Source: Brachymonas denitrificans (GTDB lineage: Bacteria; Pseudomonadota; Gammaproteobacteria; Burkholderiales; Burkholderiaceae_C). Taken from it: 64,000 bases of DNA. Below are positions 42,917-52,503 of this stretch, piece after piece. The stretch spans positions 2,309,001-2,373,000 of the forward strand of contig NZ_CAJQUA010000001.1 in the NCBI RefSeq assembly GCF_907163135.1, given 5' to 3'. Position numbers and translations under genes: made by a program. How positions within the stretch are numbered: position 1 is the first letter of the stretch; the number at the start of each line of letters is the position of its first letter. The notes below the pieces were generated by a model. The model was not told where the DNA came from. It did no database searches and worked only from the letters and a program-made list of their open reading frames with translations.

Positions 42917-44680
42917 ATGACGATCTCGATCCACGGCATCGGTGTCGGCCGGGGCGTCGCGATTGGCCGCGCCGTGGTCATCGCGTCCAGCCGCTCCGAT
43001 GTGGGGCATTACTTCATCGAACCGGAGCAGGTCGAGGCGGAAATCGCCCGGGTGCACGACGCGCGCGACTCGGTGGTGCAGGAAATCCAGTTGCTGCTGG
43101 CGACCATGCCCAAGGAAATGCCGGGCGAACTCGCCGCGCTGCTCGAAGTGCACATGATGCTGCTGCAGGACGACGAGATCTTCAGCGGCGTGCGCTACTG
43201 GATCGCCGACCGGCTCTACAACGCCGGCTGGGCCCTGTCCACCCAGTTCGAGCGGCTGGCACGCCAGTTCGACGACATGGAGGATCCCTACCTGCGCGAG
43301 CGCAAGCTCGATCTGGAGCAGGTGATCGAGCGCATCATCAAGCGCATCCAGGGCCAGCAGACGTTGCTGGCGGTGCAGGAAAACGGCCGCCACGAGGGGG
43401 GCGAGGCCAATCTGCTGGGCGAGGACGCCATGGACGTGCCGCTGGTGCTGGTGGCGCACGACCTGAGTCCCTCCGACATGCTGCAGTTCCGCCAGAGCGT
43501 GTTCAAGGGCTTCGTCACGGATGTGGGCGGCAAGACTTCGCACACCGCCATCGTGGCGCGCAGCATGGGCATCCCGGCCGTGGTGGGGGCACGCACTGCC
43601 AGCCAGCTGGTGCGGCAGGACGACTGGATCGTCATCGACGGCGATGCCGGCGTGATGCTGGTCAACCCGTCCACCATCACCCTGGACGAATACCGCTTCC
43701 GCCAGCGCCAGGACGCGCTGGACCGCTCGCGCCTGCTGCGCCTGGTCAATACCCCGGCCGTCACGCTCGACGGCGAGAAGATCGAGCTGCTGGCGAACAT
43801 CGAGTTGCCCAAGGATACCGAAGCCGCGCTGGCGGCGGGCGCCGTCGGCGTCGGCCTGTTCCGCAGCGAATTCCTGTTCATGGGCCGCAAGCAGCATCTG
43901 CCTGGCGAGGAGGAGCAATACCAGGCCTATGTGCGCGCGCTCGAAGGCATGCGCGGCCTGCCGCTCACCATCCGCACCATCGACGTGGGCGCCGACAAGC
44001 CGCTGAATGACAGCGTGCCCGATGCCGCCCACCTCAACCCGGCGCTCGGCATGCGCGCCATCCGCTGGAGCCTGGCCGAGCCGGCCATGTTCCTCACGCA
44101 GTTGCGCGCCATCCTGCGCGCCGCCGCCCAAGGCCGCATCCATGTGCTGATCCCCATGCTGGCGCATGTCAGCGAGATCCGGCAGACCCTGCAGATGCTG
44201 GATATGGCGCGCAGCCAGCTCGATGCCCGCGGTGTGGCCTACGGTCAGGTGGATCTGGGCGCGATGATCGAGGTGCCGGCAGCCGCGCTCACGGCGCGCC
44301 TGTTCCTGAAGTATTTCGATTTTCTCTCGATCGGCACCAACGACCTGATCCAGTACACGCTGGCCATCGACCGGGCCGACGAATCGGTGGCGCACCTGTA
44401 CGACCCCATGCATCCTGCCGTGCTGCAGCTGCTGGCCGACACCATCCGGGCGGCGCGCGAGGCGGGCAAGCCGGTGAGCGTGTGCGGGGAAATGGCCGGG
44501 GACACAGCCTTCACCAAGCTGCTGCTCGGCCTCGGCCTGCGCAGCTTCTCCATGCATCCGGCGCAGATCCTGGCCGTGAAGCAGGAAATCGTGCGCTCGG
44601 ATACCGGCAAGCTGGTCGACTGGGCACAGTCCGTGCTGCAGAGCGAGGATCCGGCCGCTGCCATGGCGCAGAAGCCCTGA
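42917..44680 (+). CDS. ptsI: PTS enzyme I (phosphoenolpyruvate-protein phosphotransferase)
   Basis: A 587-residue enzyme that transfers phosphate from phosphoenolpyruvate to HPr. The active histidine is H209 in GGKTSHTAIVARSMG. The C-terminal TIM barrel has LFRSEFLFM and the active cysteine region VSVCGEMAG. Length is close to the E. coli protein (575 by recall). It is convergent with speE, 18 bp away. Confidence 0.95.
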   Translation: MTISIHGIGVGRGVAIGRAVVIASSRSDVGHYFIEPEQVEAEIARVHDARDSVVQEIQLLLATMPKEMPGELAALLEVHMMLLQDDEIFSGVRYWIADRLYNAGWALSTQFERLARQFDDMEDPYLRERKLDLEQVIERIIKRIQGQQTLLAVQENGRHEGGEANLLGEDAMDVPLVLVAHDLSPSDMLQFRQSVFKGFVTDVGGKTSHTAIVARSMGIPAVVGARTASQLVRQDDWIVIDGDAGVMLVNPSTITLDEYRFRQRQDALDRSRLLRLVNTPAVTLDGEKIELLANIELPKDTEAALAAGAVGVGLFRSEFLFMGRKQHLPGEEEQYQAYVRALEGMRGLPLTIRTIDVGADKPLNDSVPDAAHLNPALGMRAIRWSLAEPAMFLTQLRAILRAAAQGRIHVLIPMLAHVSEIRQTLQMLDMARSQLDARGVAYGQVDLGAMIEVPAAALTARLFLKYFDFLSIGTNDLIQYTLAIDRADESVAHLYDPMHPAVLQLLADTIRAAREAGKPVSVCGEMAGDTAFTKLLLGLGLRSFSMHPAQILAVKQEIVRSDTGKLVDWAQSVLQSEDPAAAMAQKP

Positions 44681-44698
44681 GGCCGGGAGCCGGCTGGA

Positions 44699-45661
44699 TC
44701 AGGCAGAAACGATCTGCAGCGCCGGCAAGTTCTCGGGATCGAGGCTTGGATCGTCGAGTGCATCGCCGGCCACGATCGGCTGGGCCGGTTGCGCCAGCAG
44801 CTCGCGCAGGAAGTTGGGCTGGGCCAGCAGCGCCTGATGCATGGCGCCGTTGTACAGCTGCAGCTCGCGCAGTCCCAGTTCGGCAATGCGTGCATCCACG
44901 GTAGCGGCATCGAGCGCCAGCGGATCGGCACTGTCCGACGCGACGGCCATGGCCCAGAGCGTGCCATACAGCGGCACATACTGCAGGTAGGGACGCACCA
45001 CGCCAAACACGCTGCGCAGCGAGGCCATGATGCGGGCCAGTGTTTCCGGACGGTGGATGGGCGACTGGATATGCAGCGACAGCACGCCGCCTGGCGTCAG
45101 CTTGCTGCGGCAGGCTGCATAGAACTCGCGCGTATACAGCTCTACCGCCGGCCCGAACGGATCCGTCAGGTCCAGCACGATCTGGTCGAAGCGTTCCTCG
45201 CACTGTTCGACAAAGGCGCGGCCATCGCCGATCAGCAGTTCCAGCCGCGGATCGTCAAAGGCGCCACGGTGGATGGAAGGCAGCCAGGTGCGCGCCATGG
45301 CGATCACGTCGGCGTCGAGCTCGGCCAGCACCACGCGCTGCATGTCCGGGTGCTTGAGCAGCTCTTCGGCGGCGCCGCCGTCGCCGCCGCCAATGATCAG
45401 CGCCGAACGCGGCCGACCGAAGGTGACGGCCGGCAGGTGGATCATCGGCTCATGGTAGAAGAACTCGTCGCGCTCCGAGGTCATGAAACAGCCGTCGATG
45501 CGCATGGCGCGGCCGAACAGCGGCGTGTCCACGATCTCGATGTGCTGCATGGGCGAGCGGCATTCGGCCAGCAGCGCGCTGGTGCCGACGTAGAAGCCGA
45601 AATCGCCGCTCAGGGCTTCCAGTGCGTAGCGGCCGCGGGCGGCCGGGGTGGCGGCGCTCAT
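44699..45661 (-). CDS. speE: Spermidine synthase
   Basis: Aminopropyltransferase that makes spermidine from putrescine and decarboxylated SAM. The 320-residue product has the motif IIGGGDGGAAEELLKHP and the catalytic DLTDPFGPA. It overlaps speD (ATGA), so the two steps are coupled. The C-terminal ~40 residues extend beyond the common core. The upstream in-frame sequence belongs to speD. Confidence 0.93.
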   Translation of the reverse strand: MSAATPAARGRYALEALSGDFGFYVGTSALLAECRSPMQHIEIVDTPLFGRAMRIDGCFMTSERDEFFYHEPMIHLPAVTFGRPRSALIIGGGDGGAAEELLKHPDMQRVVLAELDADVIAMARTWLPSIHRGAFDDPRLELLIGDGRAFVEQCEERFDQIVLDLTDPFGPAVELYTREFYAACRSKLTPGGVLSLHIQSPIHRPETLARIMASLRSVFGVVRPYLQYVPLYGTLWAMAVASDSADPLALDAATVDARIAELGLRELQLYNGAMHQALLAQPNFLRELLAQPAQPIVAGDALDDPSLDPENLPALQIVSA

Positions 45662-46083
45662 GCGCGCACGACCCGGTGCAGGTGCGGCTCGGTCGGCTGG
45701 AAGGCGTCCATCAGTTGCTTGAACAGCGCTTCGGCCTTGCCGGAGTTGTCCTGCGAGTAGCTGCACACGTACACGTCCAGCGTGACGTAGTCGTCTTCCG
45801 GCCAAGTGTGCAGCGACAGGTGCGACTCGGCCAAGACCACCATGCCGGTCACGCCACCGCCTTCGCCAAAGCTGTGGAACAGGCTGCCCACGGAGGTCAG
45901 GCCGGCTTGCTCCACCGCCTGCAGGCAGAAGTTTTCGATGGTGGCGGCGTCGAGCATCAGGCGCTCGTCGCAATGGCAACCGTACAGGTCGCCGATCAGG
46001 TGCAGACCCGGCGCCTTGCGCGCCACATGTGCTGCGGCCGTGCGTGCCGGCTGGCCGAGAAGGGTCTGGGAGGAAGTGTGCAT
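45658..46083 (-). CDS. speD: S-adenosylmethionine decarboxylase proenzyme
   Basis: A 141-residue pyruvoyl-dependent enzyme supplying decarboxylated SAM for spermidine. The self-processing site is AESHLSLHTWPED, where the serine after glutamate becomes the pyruvoyl group. The start at 46083 (MHTSSQT) is favoured over 46089 because GGAG sits 6 bases before it. It shares an operon with speE. Confidence 0.92.
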   Translation of the reverse strand: MHTSSQTLLGQPARTAAAHVARKAPGLHLIGDLYGCHCDERLMLDAATIENFCLQAVEQAGLTSVGSLFHSFGEGGGVTGMVVLAESHLSLHTWPEDDYVTLDVYVCSYSQDNSGKAEALFKQLMDAFQPTEPHLHRVVRA

Positions 46084-46225
46084 ACGCATCTCCACGATGA
46101 GGGTGGCAACAGAGACCGTGCCGGGACACGATCGCGAAGCAGCGTCGCGGGACACTGACTGGCGTCTGCCGCGGCGTCAGCAGCGGCAAAAGATGGCCGG
46201 CTCAAGGGAGCCGAGAAAGCCCATC

Positions 46226-46253
46226 AGTCTAACATGGGAATTAAGTTGTGCAA
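46226..46253 (-). promoter_or_regulatory. Predicted sigma-70 promoter for speD-speE
   Basis: On the minus strand TTGCAC (46248-46253) and TAGACT (46226-46231) are 16 bp apart. The leader before speD would be about 135 nt, long for this window and with several GC-rich stems. Confidence 0.55.
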
Positions 46254-46294
46254 AATCAAGGGCTTATTTGCAGGTCGAGCGTAGGGGTATGCCC

Positions 46295-47179
46295 CTAGCC
46301 GGGGTGGCGCCGCGCACCGACAACGGCTGCGCCCACGATCAACAGGGTGGCCAGTGCCAGCAATTCGCTCGGCGCCTGCCCCCGGCTCCACAGCAGCATG
46401 CCGGTCGACAGCAGCGGCGTGAGAAAGGCCAGCAGGCCCACGGTGCGCGGATCCGTGCGCTTGAGGGCCGCATCCCAGACAAAGAAGGCGCCGCCCAGCG
46501 GGCCGATGCCGAGCAGGGCGATCAGCCCCCAGTCGCGCGGCGAGAGCGTCACCGGTGCTTCGAAGGCCCGGTGGAACAGCAGCGAACCCATCCCCGCCAG
46601 CAGGCAGAAGCCGCCGATCGCCGCCGTGCGGAACGGGGGCACGCGCTGGCTCAGCAAGGAGTAGCAGGCCCAGGTCAGCGCGGCCGCCAGCGCCAGCAGA
46701 TAGCCGGTGAGGGTACTGCCATCCAGCGCGGCCGTGAACGAGCTGCCACCGGCACGGGCGCCATCCAGCAATGCCAGTACCGCACCGGCAAAGCCGATCA
46801 GCGCCGCCGCCAGATGCTGCCAGCGAAAGCGCATGCCGCGCAGCAGCAGCGGCGCCAGCACCACGATGCCGAGCGGCCACAGATAGTTGAGCAGATTCAC
46901 CTGCACCGGCGGCGCCAGCCGGAACGCTGCAAACAGCAGCGCGTGATAGCCGAGCAGCCCGACAAAGCCCAGCAGCAGCGTCGGCAGTGGCACCTTCCAG
47001 TCCGCCCAGCGTCCGCGCGACAGCGGCAGTGCCACCAGCGAGCCCACCAGCAGCCCGAGCCCGGTCAGCAGAAACGGCGGCACATGGCGCAGGCTCACCC
47101 CCAGCGTGGCCAGGCTGGCCCACAGCACGATTGCCGCCAGGGCAAACAGCACGCCCTGCCGTCCCTGGGTGCGATGCAC
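46295..47179 (-). CDS. EamA/DMT-family transporter
   Basis: A 294-residue drug/metabolite transporter with 10 transmembrane helices in two EamA repeats (first near residues 10-140, second near 150-285). A GTG start is used and abuts the lipA stop (TGAGTG). Exporters of this type often move amino acids or metabolites, but the substrate is not known. It is the last gene of the lip cluster. A stem TAGGGG/CCCCTA lies just after it. Confidence 0.85.
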   Translation of the reverse strand: MHRTQGRQGVLFALAAIVLWASLATLGVSLRHVPPFLLTGLGLLVGSLVALPLSRGRWADWKVPLPTLLLGFVGLLGYHALLFAAFRLAPPVQVNLLNYLWPLGIVVLAPLLLRGMRFRWQHLAAALIGFAGAVLALLDGARAGGSSFTAALDGSTLTGYLLALAAALTWACYSLLSQRVPPFRTAAIGGFCLLAGMGSLLFHRAFEAPVTLSPRDWGLIALLGIGPLGGAFFVWDAALKRTDPRTVGLLAFLTPLLSTGMLLWSRGQAPSELLALATLLIVGAAVVGARRHPG

Positions 47180-48208
47180 TCAGACGGTCTCGCCGGAGGG
47201 GGCAGCGCCAGCGGCCATGGCCTGCTGATCGGCATGGTAGGAACTGCGCACCAGCGCGCCCACGGCGGCGTGGCTGAAGCCCATCTCCCTGGCCTTCTCC
47301 TCGAACATCCTGAAGGTATCGGGATGCACATAGCGCTTGACCGGCAGATGGCTGTTGCTCGGTGCCAGATACTGGCCGATGGTCAGCATGTTGATACCGT
47401 GGTCGCGCATGTCCTGCATCACTGCGAGAATTTCCTCGTCGGTCTCGCCCAGGCCCACCATCAGCCCGCTCTTGGTCGGCACATCCGGGAACAGCGCCTT
47501 GAACTTCTTCAGCAGGTTCAGCGAGAACTGGTAATCGCTGCCCGGACGGGCCTGCTTGTACAGGCGTGGCACCGTTTCCAGGTTGTGGTTCATCACATCG
47601 GGCGGCGCGGCCTTGAGGATTTCCAGCGCGCGGTCATCGCGGCCGCGGAAGTCGGGTACCAGCACCTCGATCTGCGTGGTTGGCGACAACTCGCGCGTCT
47701 TGCGGATGCAATCCACGAAGTGCTGCGCACCTCCATCGCGCAGATCGTCGCGGTCCACGCTGGTGATCACCACGTATTTCAGGCGCAGCGCGGCAATCGT
47801 GCGCGCCAGATTCTCCGGCTCGTTCACGTCCAGCGGGTCGGGGCGGCCATGGCCCACATCGCAGAACGGACAGCGGCGCGTGCACTTGTCACCCATGATC
47901 ATGAAGGTGGCGGTGCCGTGGCCGAAGCATTCGCCAATGTTCGGACAGCTCGCCTCCTCGCACACCGTCACCAGCTTGTTCTGGCGCAGGATGTCCTTGA
48001 TCTCGTAGAAGCGCGTGCTCGGGCTGCCCGCCTTCACGCGGATCCAGTCCGGCTTGCGCAGGATCTCGTGCTGCTCCACCTTGACAGGAATGCGGCTCAG
48101 CTTGGCTGCGGCTTTCTGCTTGGCGGAGGGGTTGTAGGTGTCGGTGCTCTGCGCCTCGCGCACGACAGGGCTGCTGCCGGCGGGAGCGGAAGGGTTCTGG
48201 CTGCTCAT
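47180..48208 (-). CDS. lipA: Lipoyl synthase
   Basis: Radical-SAM enzyme that inserts two sulfurs into octanoyl groups to make lipoyl cofactor. The 342-residue product has the auxiliary cluster motif [12 protein letters not shown] and the radical-SAM motif [10 protein letters not shown]. An N-terminal ~30-residue extension is specific to this lineage. The start at 48208 (MSSQNPSAP) was chosen because farther upstream residues are low complexity. It works with LipB, encoded 136 bp upstream. Confidence 0.97.
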   Translation of the reverse strand: MSSQNPSAPAGSSPVVREAQSTDTYNPSAKQKAAAKLSRIPVKVEQHEILRKPDWIRVKAGSPSTRFYEIKDILRQNKLVTVCEEASCPNIGECFGHGTATFMIMGDKCTRRCPFCDVGHGRPDPLDVNEPENLARTIAALRLKYVVITSVDRDDLRDGGAQHFVDCIRKTRELSPTTQIEVLVPDFRGRDDRALEILKAAPPDVMNHNLETVPRLYKQARPGSDYQFSLNLLKKFKALFPDVPTKSGLMVGLGETDEEILAVMQDMRDHGINMLTIGQYLAPSNSHLPVKRYVHPDTFRMFEEKAREMGFSHAAVGALVRSSYHADQQAMAAGAAPSGETV

Positions 48209-48344
48209 GGTTGTCTCTGTTCTTGAATGCCGCAGTGTAAACGCTGCGGCTGCTCTGCTCCAAGCCGCGCGTGCCAGCCCGCCGGCGCGCAGGGATAAGC
48301 CGTATCGCCCGTCCCGCCGCGGGGCACCCGGACACCCCGCCTGG

Positions 48345-49019
48345 CTAGGGAGCCAGACGGGCGGCCAGCATCTCGCCCAGGCGCCGTGCGGCCTCGTCCC
48401 AGGAGGTGGAGACGCCGCAGTGCGCCAGATCCACCGTCTGCAGGCCCTGATAGCCACACGGATTGATCCGGTGGAACGGTTCCAGATCCATGTCCACGTT
48501 CAGCGCCACGCCGTGGTAGCTGCAATGCCGACTGATCTTGATGCCGAGGGCCGCAATCTTGCCCAGCCCGGCAAATTCCTGCCCGGGCACGCGCGGGCCG
48601 CTCAGCGCGCTGTGGTCGAACGGATTGCTCAGCCGCACATAGATGCCCGGTGCTCCCGCCACGCGATGGCCGGTCACGCCATAGCTCGCCAGCGTGCGCA
48701 GTACCGCCTCCTCGATGCGGTACACCAGCTCTTTCACGAAATAGCCGGCACGCTGCAGGTCGATCAGCGGATACGCCACCACCTGCCCCGGGCCATGGTA
48801 GGTTACCTGCCCGCCGCGGTTGGTCTGCACCACCGGAATGTCGCCGGCGGCCAGCACGTGCTCGGCCTTGCCGGCCAGGCCCTGCGTGAATACCGGCGGA
48901 TGCTCGCACAGCCAGATCCGGTCCGGCGTGTCTGCCGTGCGCGCATCGGTGAACGCGCGCATCTCCTCGAACGCGGTGACATAGTCCAGCCGGCCGCGCC
49001 ACACCAGGTCGGGCTGCAT
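48345..49019 (-). CDS. lipB: Octanoyl-[acyl-carrier-protein]:protein N-octanoyltransferase
   Basis: Transfers octanoate from acyl carrier protein to lipoyl domains. The 224-residue product has [17 protein letters not shown], the lysine in ALGIKISRH and the catalytic cysteine in [10 protein letters not shown]. It directly follows the DUF493 gene (TAAATG). Confidence 0.96.
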   Translation of the reverse strand: MQPDLVWRGRLDYVTAFEEMRAFTDARTADTPDRIWLCEHPPVFTQGLAGKAEHVLAAGDIPVVQTNRGGQVTYHGPGQVVAYPLIDLQRAGYFVKELVYRIEEAVLRTLASYGVTGHRVAGAPGIYVRLSNPFDHSALSGPRVPGQEFAGLGKIAALGIKISRHCSYHGVALNVDMDLEPFHRINPCGYQGLQTVDLAHCGVSTSWDEAARRLGEMLAARLAP

Positions 49020-49310
49020 TTACAGCACCACCTTCACCATCGGATGGCTGGTCAGCGTGCGGTAGAGCTCGTCGAGCTGCTCGCGGCTGGTGGCGCGCAC
49101 CGTGATGGTCACGCCCAGGTACTTGCCGCTGGAGCTTTCGCGCAGCTCCACCGTGCTGGCGTCATAGCCCGGATCGAACTGCCTGGCGATGTGGGTGATG
49201 GCATGGACAAAGCCGTCCACGCGCTCGCCCATCACCTTGATCGGGAAATCGCAGGGGTAGTCGATCAGGGAAGGGCGGTCTGCAGGGTTCTCGGAGGTCG
49301 GTTCAGACAT
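49020..49310 (-). CDS. DUF493/YbeD-family protein
   Basis: A 96-residue protein of the YbeD family. It contains DYPCDFPIKVMGE and a C-terminal HPMVKVVL. YbeD lies upstream of lipB in E. coli as here, but its function is not settled. It begins the lipB-lipA-EamA cluster. The start at 49310 is the family start; an ATG at 49496 gives unrelated sequence. Confidence 0.9.
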   Translation of the reverse strand: MSEPTSENPADRPSLIDYPCDFPIKVMGERVDGFVHAITHIARQFDPGYDASTVELRESSSGKYLGVTITVRATSREQLDELYRTLTSHPMVKVVL

Positions 49311-49591
49311 GGCAAGTCGGTCGGGTAATGGTTGACGTGTGCGTAAAAGGCAACAGGCTCCGCATGCAGCAGCCTGCCGGCCGCAGGGACCACGCAACAG
49401 GGCAATCCGCTGCAAATGGGCACGAATCATGCCAAATACAAGCCCTGCAAGGCCCTTGAGCGCCGAAATGACGGGTGCCGGCAGTGTACTCCTCATGCAG
49501 CAAGACGCCCATTCGTCACCGAAAACCCGGTTTTGCCGACACTTGCGTGCAGTTCCTTCAACGACACTTTCAAAAAATGGATGCCAAGGTG
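49311..49591. other. Divergent intergenic region between the lip and atp operons
   Basis: This stretch holds the promoter side of the lip cluster and precedes the atp promoter. Open frames across it lack ribosome sites or family similarity. No RNA gene was recognised. Confidence 0.5.
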
Positions 49592-49619
49592 TTTACCTCC
49601 GGGGTGGCCTGCGTATAAT
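49592..49619 (+). promoter_or_regulatory. Sigma-70 promoter for the atp operon
   Basis: TTTACC (49592-49597) and a perfect TATAAT (49614-49619) are 16 bp apart. Transcription would start near 49626, about 56 nt before atpI. Confidence 0.72.
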
Positions 49620-49681
49620 GCCGGTCGACGGTATGTGCCCAACTGTATGCGGGGTAGCGCTTTGTAAATAGGCAGGATCCC

Positions 49682-50185
49682 GTGGACAAATACCAGCCCT
49701 TCGACGACGAAACCGAACAGGAAGAGATCATTCCCTGGACTGCAGAGCAGGCCCGGGCCTGGCGGGAAGCCAACCCCACCCCCTCGCTGTGGCGCTTGTG
49801 GCGGGTGCAGGTAGCGGTCGGTGTCGTGCTGGTGCTTGTTGTCTGGTTGCTGCAATTGCGGGCCGGGTGGCAGTGGGGCGTGGTACCGTCAGCGGCGTAC
49901 GGCGTGCTTGCCGTGCTCCTGCCTTCCGCACTGGCCACTGGTGGCGTGCTGCGGGGCTGGGGCCGGCAAATGCAAGCGCAGCGAAAGGTTGGTGGTGCAG
50001 GATTGAGCTTTGCCACGATACTGATGTGGGAAGGCTTCAAGGTCCTCTTCAGCATCCTGATGCTCGTGCTGGCGCCGCAACTGCTGCGCGAATGGATGAG
50101 CTGGCCAGCCCTGCTGGCGGGCTTCGTGGTGACGCTGAAGGCGTACTGGTGGGCGTGGATACGCGGCCAGGCGCGGGCGCACTGA
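49682..50185 (+). CDS. atpI: ATP synthase subunit I
   Basis: A 167-residue membrane protein of the AtpI family, with four hydrophobic segments after a ~40-residue acidic N-terminus. AtpI helps assemble the c-ring in other bacteria. It starts with GTG and is preceded by AGGAT. It is the first gene of the atp operon. Confidence 0.85.
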   Translation: MDKYQPFDDETEQEEIIPWTAEQARAWREANPTPSLWRLWRVQVAVGVVLVLVVWLLQLRAGWQWGVVPSAAYGVLAVLLPSALATGGVLRGWGRQMQAQRKVGGAGLSFATILMWEGFKVLFSILMLVLAPQLLREWMSWPALLAGFVVTLKAYWWAWIRGQARAH

Positions 50186-50215
50186 CAGGATTTGGTATTA
50201 GACGGATTGAACACT

Positions 50216-51109
50216 ATGTCTGGAAACGTTGATCAAGCGGTAAACCACGCGCCTACGGCAAGTGAATACATCGTTCACCACCTGCAGCACATGCAGTACA
50301 ACTTCAATCTGGAGGCGGTCAAGCAATCCAAGATTGTCGATTTCAGCCTGTTCAACCTCGACTCGGTGTTCTGGTCCGTCCTGATGGGCGTGCTGGGTTG
50401 CTGGCTGCTGTGGCTGGGTGCCCGCAAGGCCACCTCCGGCGTGCCGGGCCGCTTCCAGGCTGCCGTCGAAATCATGGCCGAAATGGTCGAGAACCAGGCC
50501 AAGGGCGTGATCCACAACGCCAAGAGCCGCAAGCTGATCTCCCCGCTGGCCCTGACCGTGTTCGTCTGGATCTTCCTGATGAACGCGCTCGACCTGCTGC
50601 CGGTCGACCTGGTGCCCGAAATCTGGGCCAAGACCTATGCGGCTGCCGGCCACGACCCGCACCACGCCTACATGCGTATCGTTCCCACCGCCGACCTGTC
50701 CACCACGCTGGGCCTGTCCATCGGCGTGCTGCTGGTCTGCCTGTTCTACAACATCAAGATCAAGGGCCTGGGCGGCTGGGCGCACGAGTTGGTCGCTGCC
50801 CCCTTCGGCAACCATCCGCTGCTGTACCCCATCAACTTCCTGATGCAGATCATCGAATACGTGGCCAAGACCGTTTCCCACGGCATGCGACTGTTCGGCA
50901 ACATGTTTGCCGGTGAACTGGTGTTCATGCTGATCGCGCTGATGGGTGGTGCCTGGGCACTGAACGCTACCGGCATCGGTCTGGCCATCGGTCATATCAT
51001 TGCAGGTTCGGTGTGGGCCATCTTCCACATCCTGATCATCACGCTGCAGGCCTTCATCTTCATGATGCTGACGCTGATCTACACCGGTCAGGCCCACGAA
51101 GCCCACTGA
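50216..51109 (+). CDS. atpB: ATP synthase subunit a
   Basis: The Fo channel subunit, 297 residues with about six transmembrane helices. The essential arginine lies in [14 protein letters not shown]. The start at 50216 ([16 protein letters not shown]) fits the family better than an ATG at 50192, although the ribosome site is weak (GGATTGAACACT). It lies 30 bp after atpI. Confidence 0.96.
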   Translation: MSGNVDQAVNHAPTASEYIVHHLQHMQYNFNLEAVKQSKIVDFSLFNLDSVFWSVLMGVLGCWLLWLGARKATSGVPGRFQAAVEIMAEMVENQAKGVIHNAKSRKLISPLALTVFVWIFLMNALDLLPVDLVPEIWAKTYAAAGHDPHHAYMRIVPTADLSTTLGLSIGVLLVCLFYNIKIKGLGGWAHELVAAPFGNHPLLYPINFLMQIIEYVAKTVSHGMRLFGNMFAGELVFMLIALMGGAWALNATGIGLAIGHIIAGSVWAIFHILIITLQAFIFMMLTLIYTGQAHEAH

Positions 51110-51157
51110 TCCTTTTTCCCTCGTTTTTTCCTTTCTTACTTTTCCACCAACCTTTAG

Positions 51158-51412
<255 letters not shown>

Positions 51413-51446
51413 TTCTGTTCACCTTTCATGACCGAAAGGGGGTAAC

Positions 51447-51917
51447 ATGAATATCAATGCAACAATAGTTATCCAGGCGATCGTCTTCGGTATCCTCGTG
51501 TGGTTCACCATGAGCTACGTGTGGCCGCCGATCATGAAAGCGCTGGACGAGCGGGCGCAGAAAGTCGCCGACGGCTTGGCTGCGGCCGACAAGGCCAAGG
51601 CAGACCTCGCCTCGATGAACAAGAAAGTCGAGCAGGAGTTGTCCGCTTCCCGCAATGATGCCGCCGTGCGCCTGGCTGATGCCGAGCGCCGTGCCCAGGG
51701 CATCATCGAAGAAGCCAAGGCCAAGGCCGTCGAGGAAGGCAACAAGATCATTGCTGCCGCCCAGGCCGAAGCCCAGCAGCAGGTGTCCCGTGCGCGTGAC
51801 TCCCTGCGTGACGAAGTCGCCAGCCTGGCTGTCAAGGGCGCCGAACAGATCCTCCGCAAGGAAGTCAATGCCAGCGTGCATGCCGATCTGCTCAACCGCC
51901 TCAAGGCCGAGCTGTAA
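51447..51917 (+). CDS. atpF: ATP synthase subunit b
   Basis: A 156-residue stator subunit. One N-terminal transmembrane helix ([18 protein letters not shown]) is followed by a long charged helix that dimerises. GGGGG precedes the start, 34 bp after atpE. Confidence 0.96.
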   Translation: MNINATIVIQAIVFGILVWFTMSYVWPPIMKALDERAQKVADGLAAADKAKADLASMNKKVEQELSASRNDAAVRLADAERRAQGIIEEAKAKAVEEGNKIIAAAQAEAQQQVSRARDSLRDEVASLAVKGAEQILRKEVNASVHADLLNRLKAEL

Positions 51918-51930
51918 TTAAGGGAAGAAC

Positions 51931-52461
51931 ATGGCTGAACTTGCAACCATTGCTCGTCCTTATGCGCAGGCGCTGTTCGAGGCCAGCACCGGCAAGCTTG
52001 GTGAAACCGCCCAGTGGCTGGAACCCCTGGCTACTGTGGTCGGCAATCCCGAACTGCAACAGGTCGCTGCCAGTCCGAAACTGGGCAGCAACCAGCTGTT
52101 CGAGCTGATTGCAGGTTTGATGCCCGTGGCCCTGCCCGCAGACGGCAACAATTTCCTGCGCACGGTGCTGCAGAACGGGCGCCTTGCGGCGCTGCCCGAG
52201 ATCGCACGCCAGTACGAGGCCCTCAAGAACGCCGCCAGCGGCGCTTCCAATGCCACCATCTACAGCGCTTTCCCCATCGAAGGCGCCGAACTGGCAGACC
52301 TGACGGCCCGTCTGGAACAACGCTTCAAGGCCAAGCTCAATGTGAGCGTGGTGCAGGACAGCGATCTGATCGGCGGTGTACGCGTGGTCGTGGGTGACGA
52401 AGTGCTCGACACCTCGGTCAAAGCCCGTATTGAACAAATGAAACAGGCGCTGACTGCGTAA
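51931..52461 (+). CDS. atpH: ATP synthase subunit delta
   Basis: A 176-residue stator protein linking F1 to subunit b. The family start [19 protein letters not shown] and the C-terminal [25 protein letters not shown] are present. A GGGAAG site precedes the start. Confidence 0.96.
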   Translation: MAELATIARPYAQALFEASTGKLGETAQWLEPLATVVGNPELQQVAASPKLGSNQLFELIAGLMPVALPADGNNFLRTVLQNGRLAALPEIARQYEALKNAASGASNATIYSAFPIEGAELADLTARLEQRFKAKLNVSVVQDSDLIGGVRVVVGDEVLDTSVKARIEQMKQALTA

Positions 52462-52503
52462 GCGGGCCGGGTCTGAGGCTATTAAAGAAAGAAGGAAAGA
52501 GTC

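Noticed and set aside
45806-48226. Plus-strand open frame across speD, EamA and lipA
   Set aside because: The composition (Gln/Arg/His-rich) is typical of shadow frames; the minus strand carries three recognised genes.
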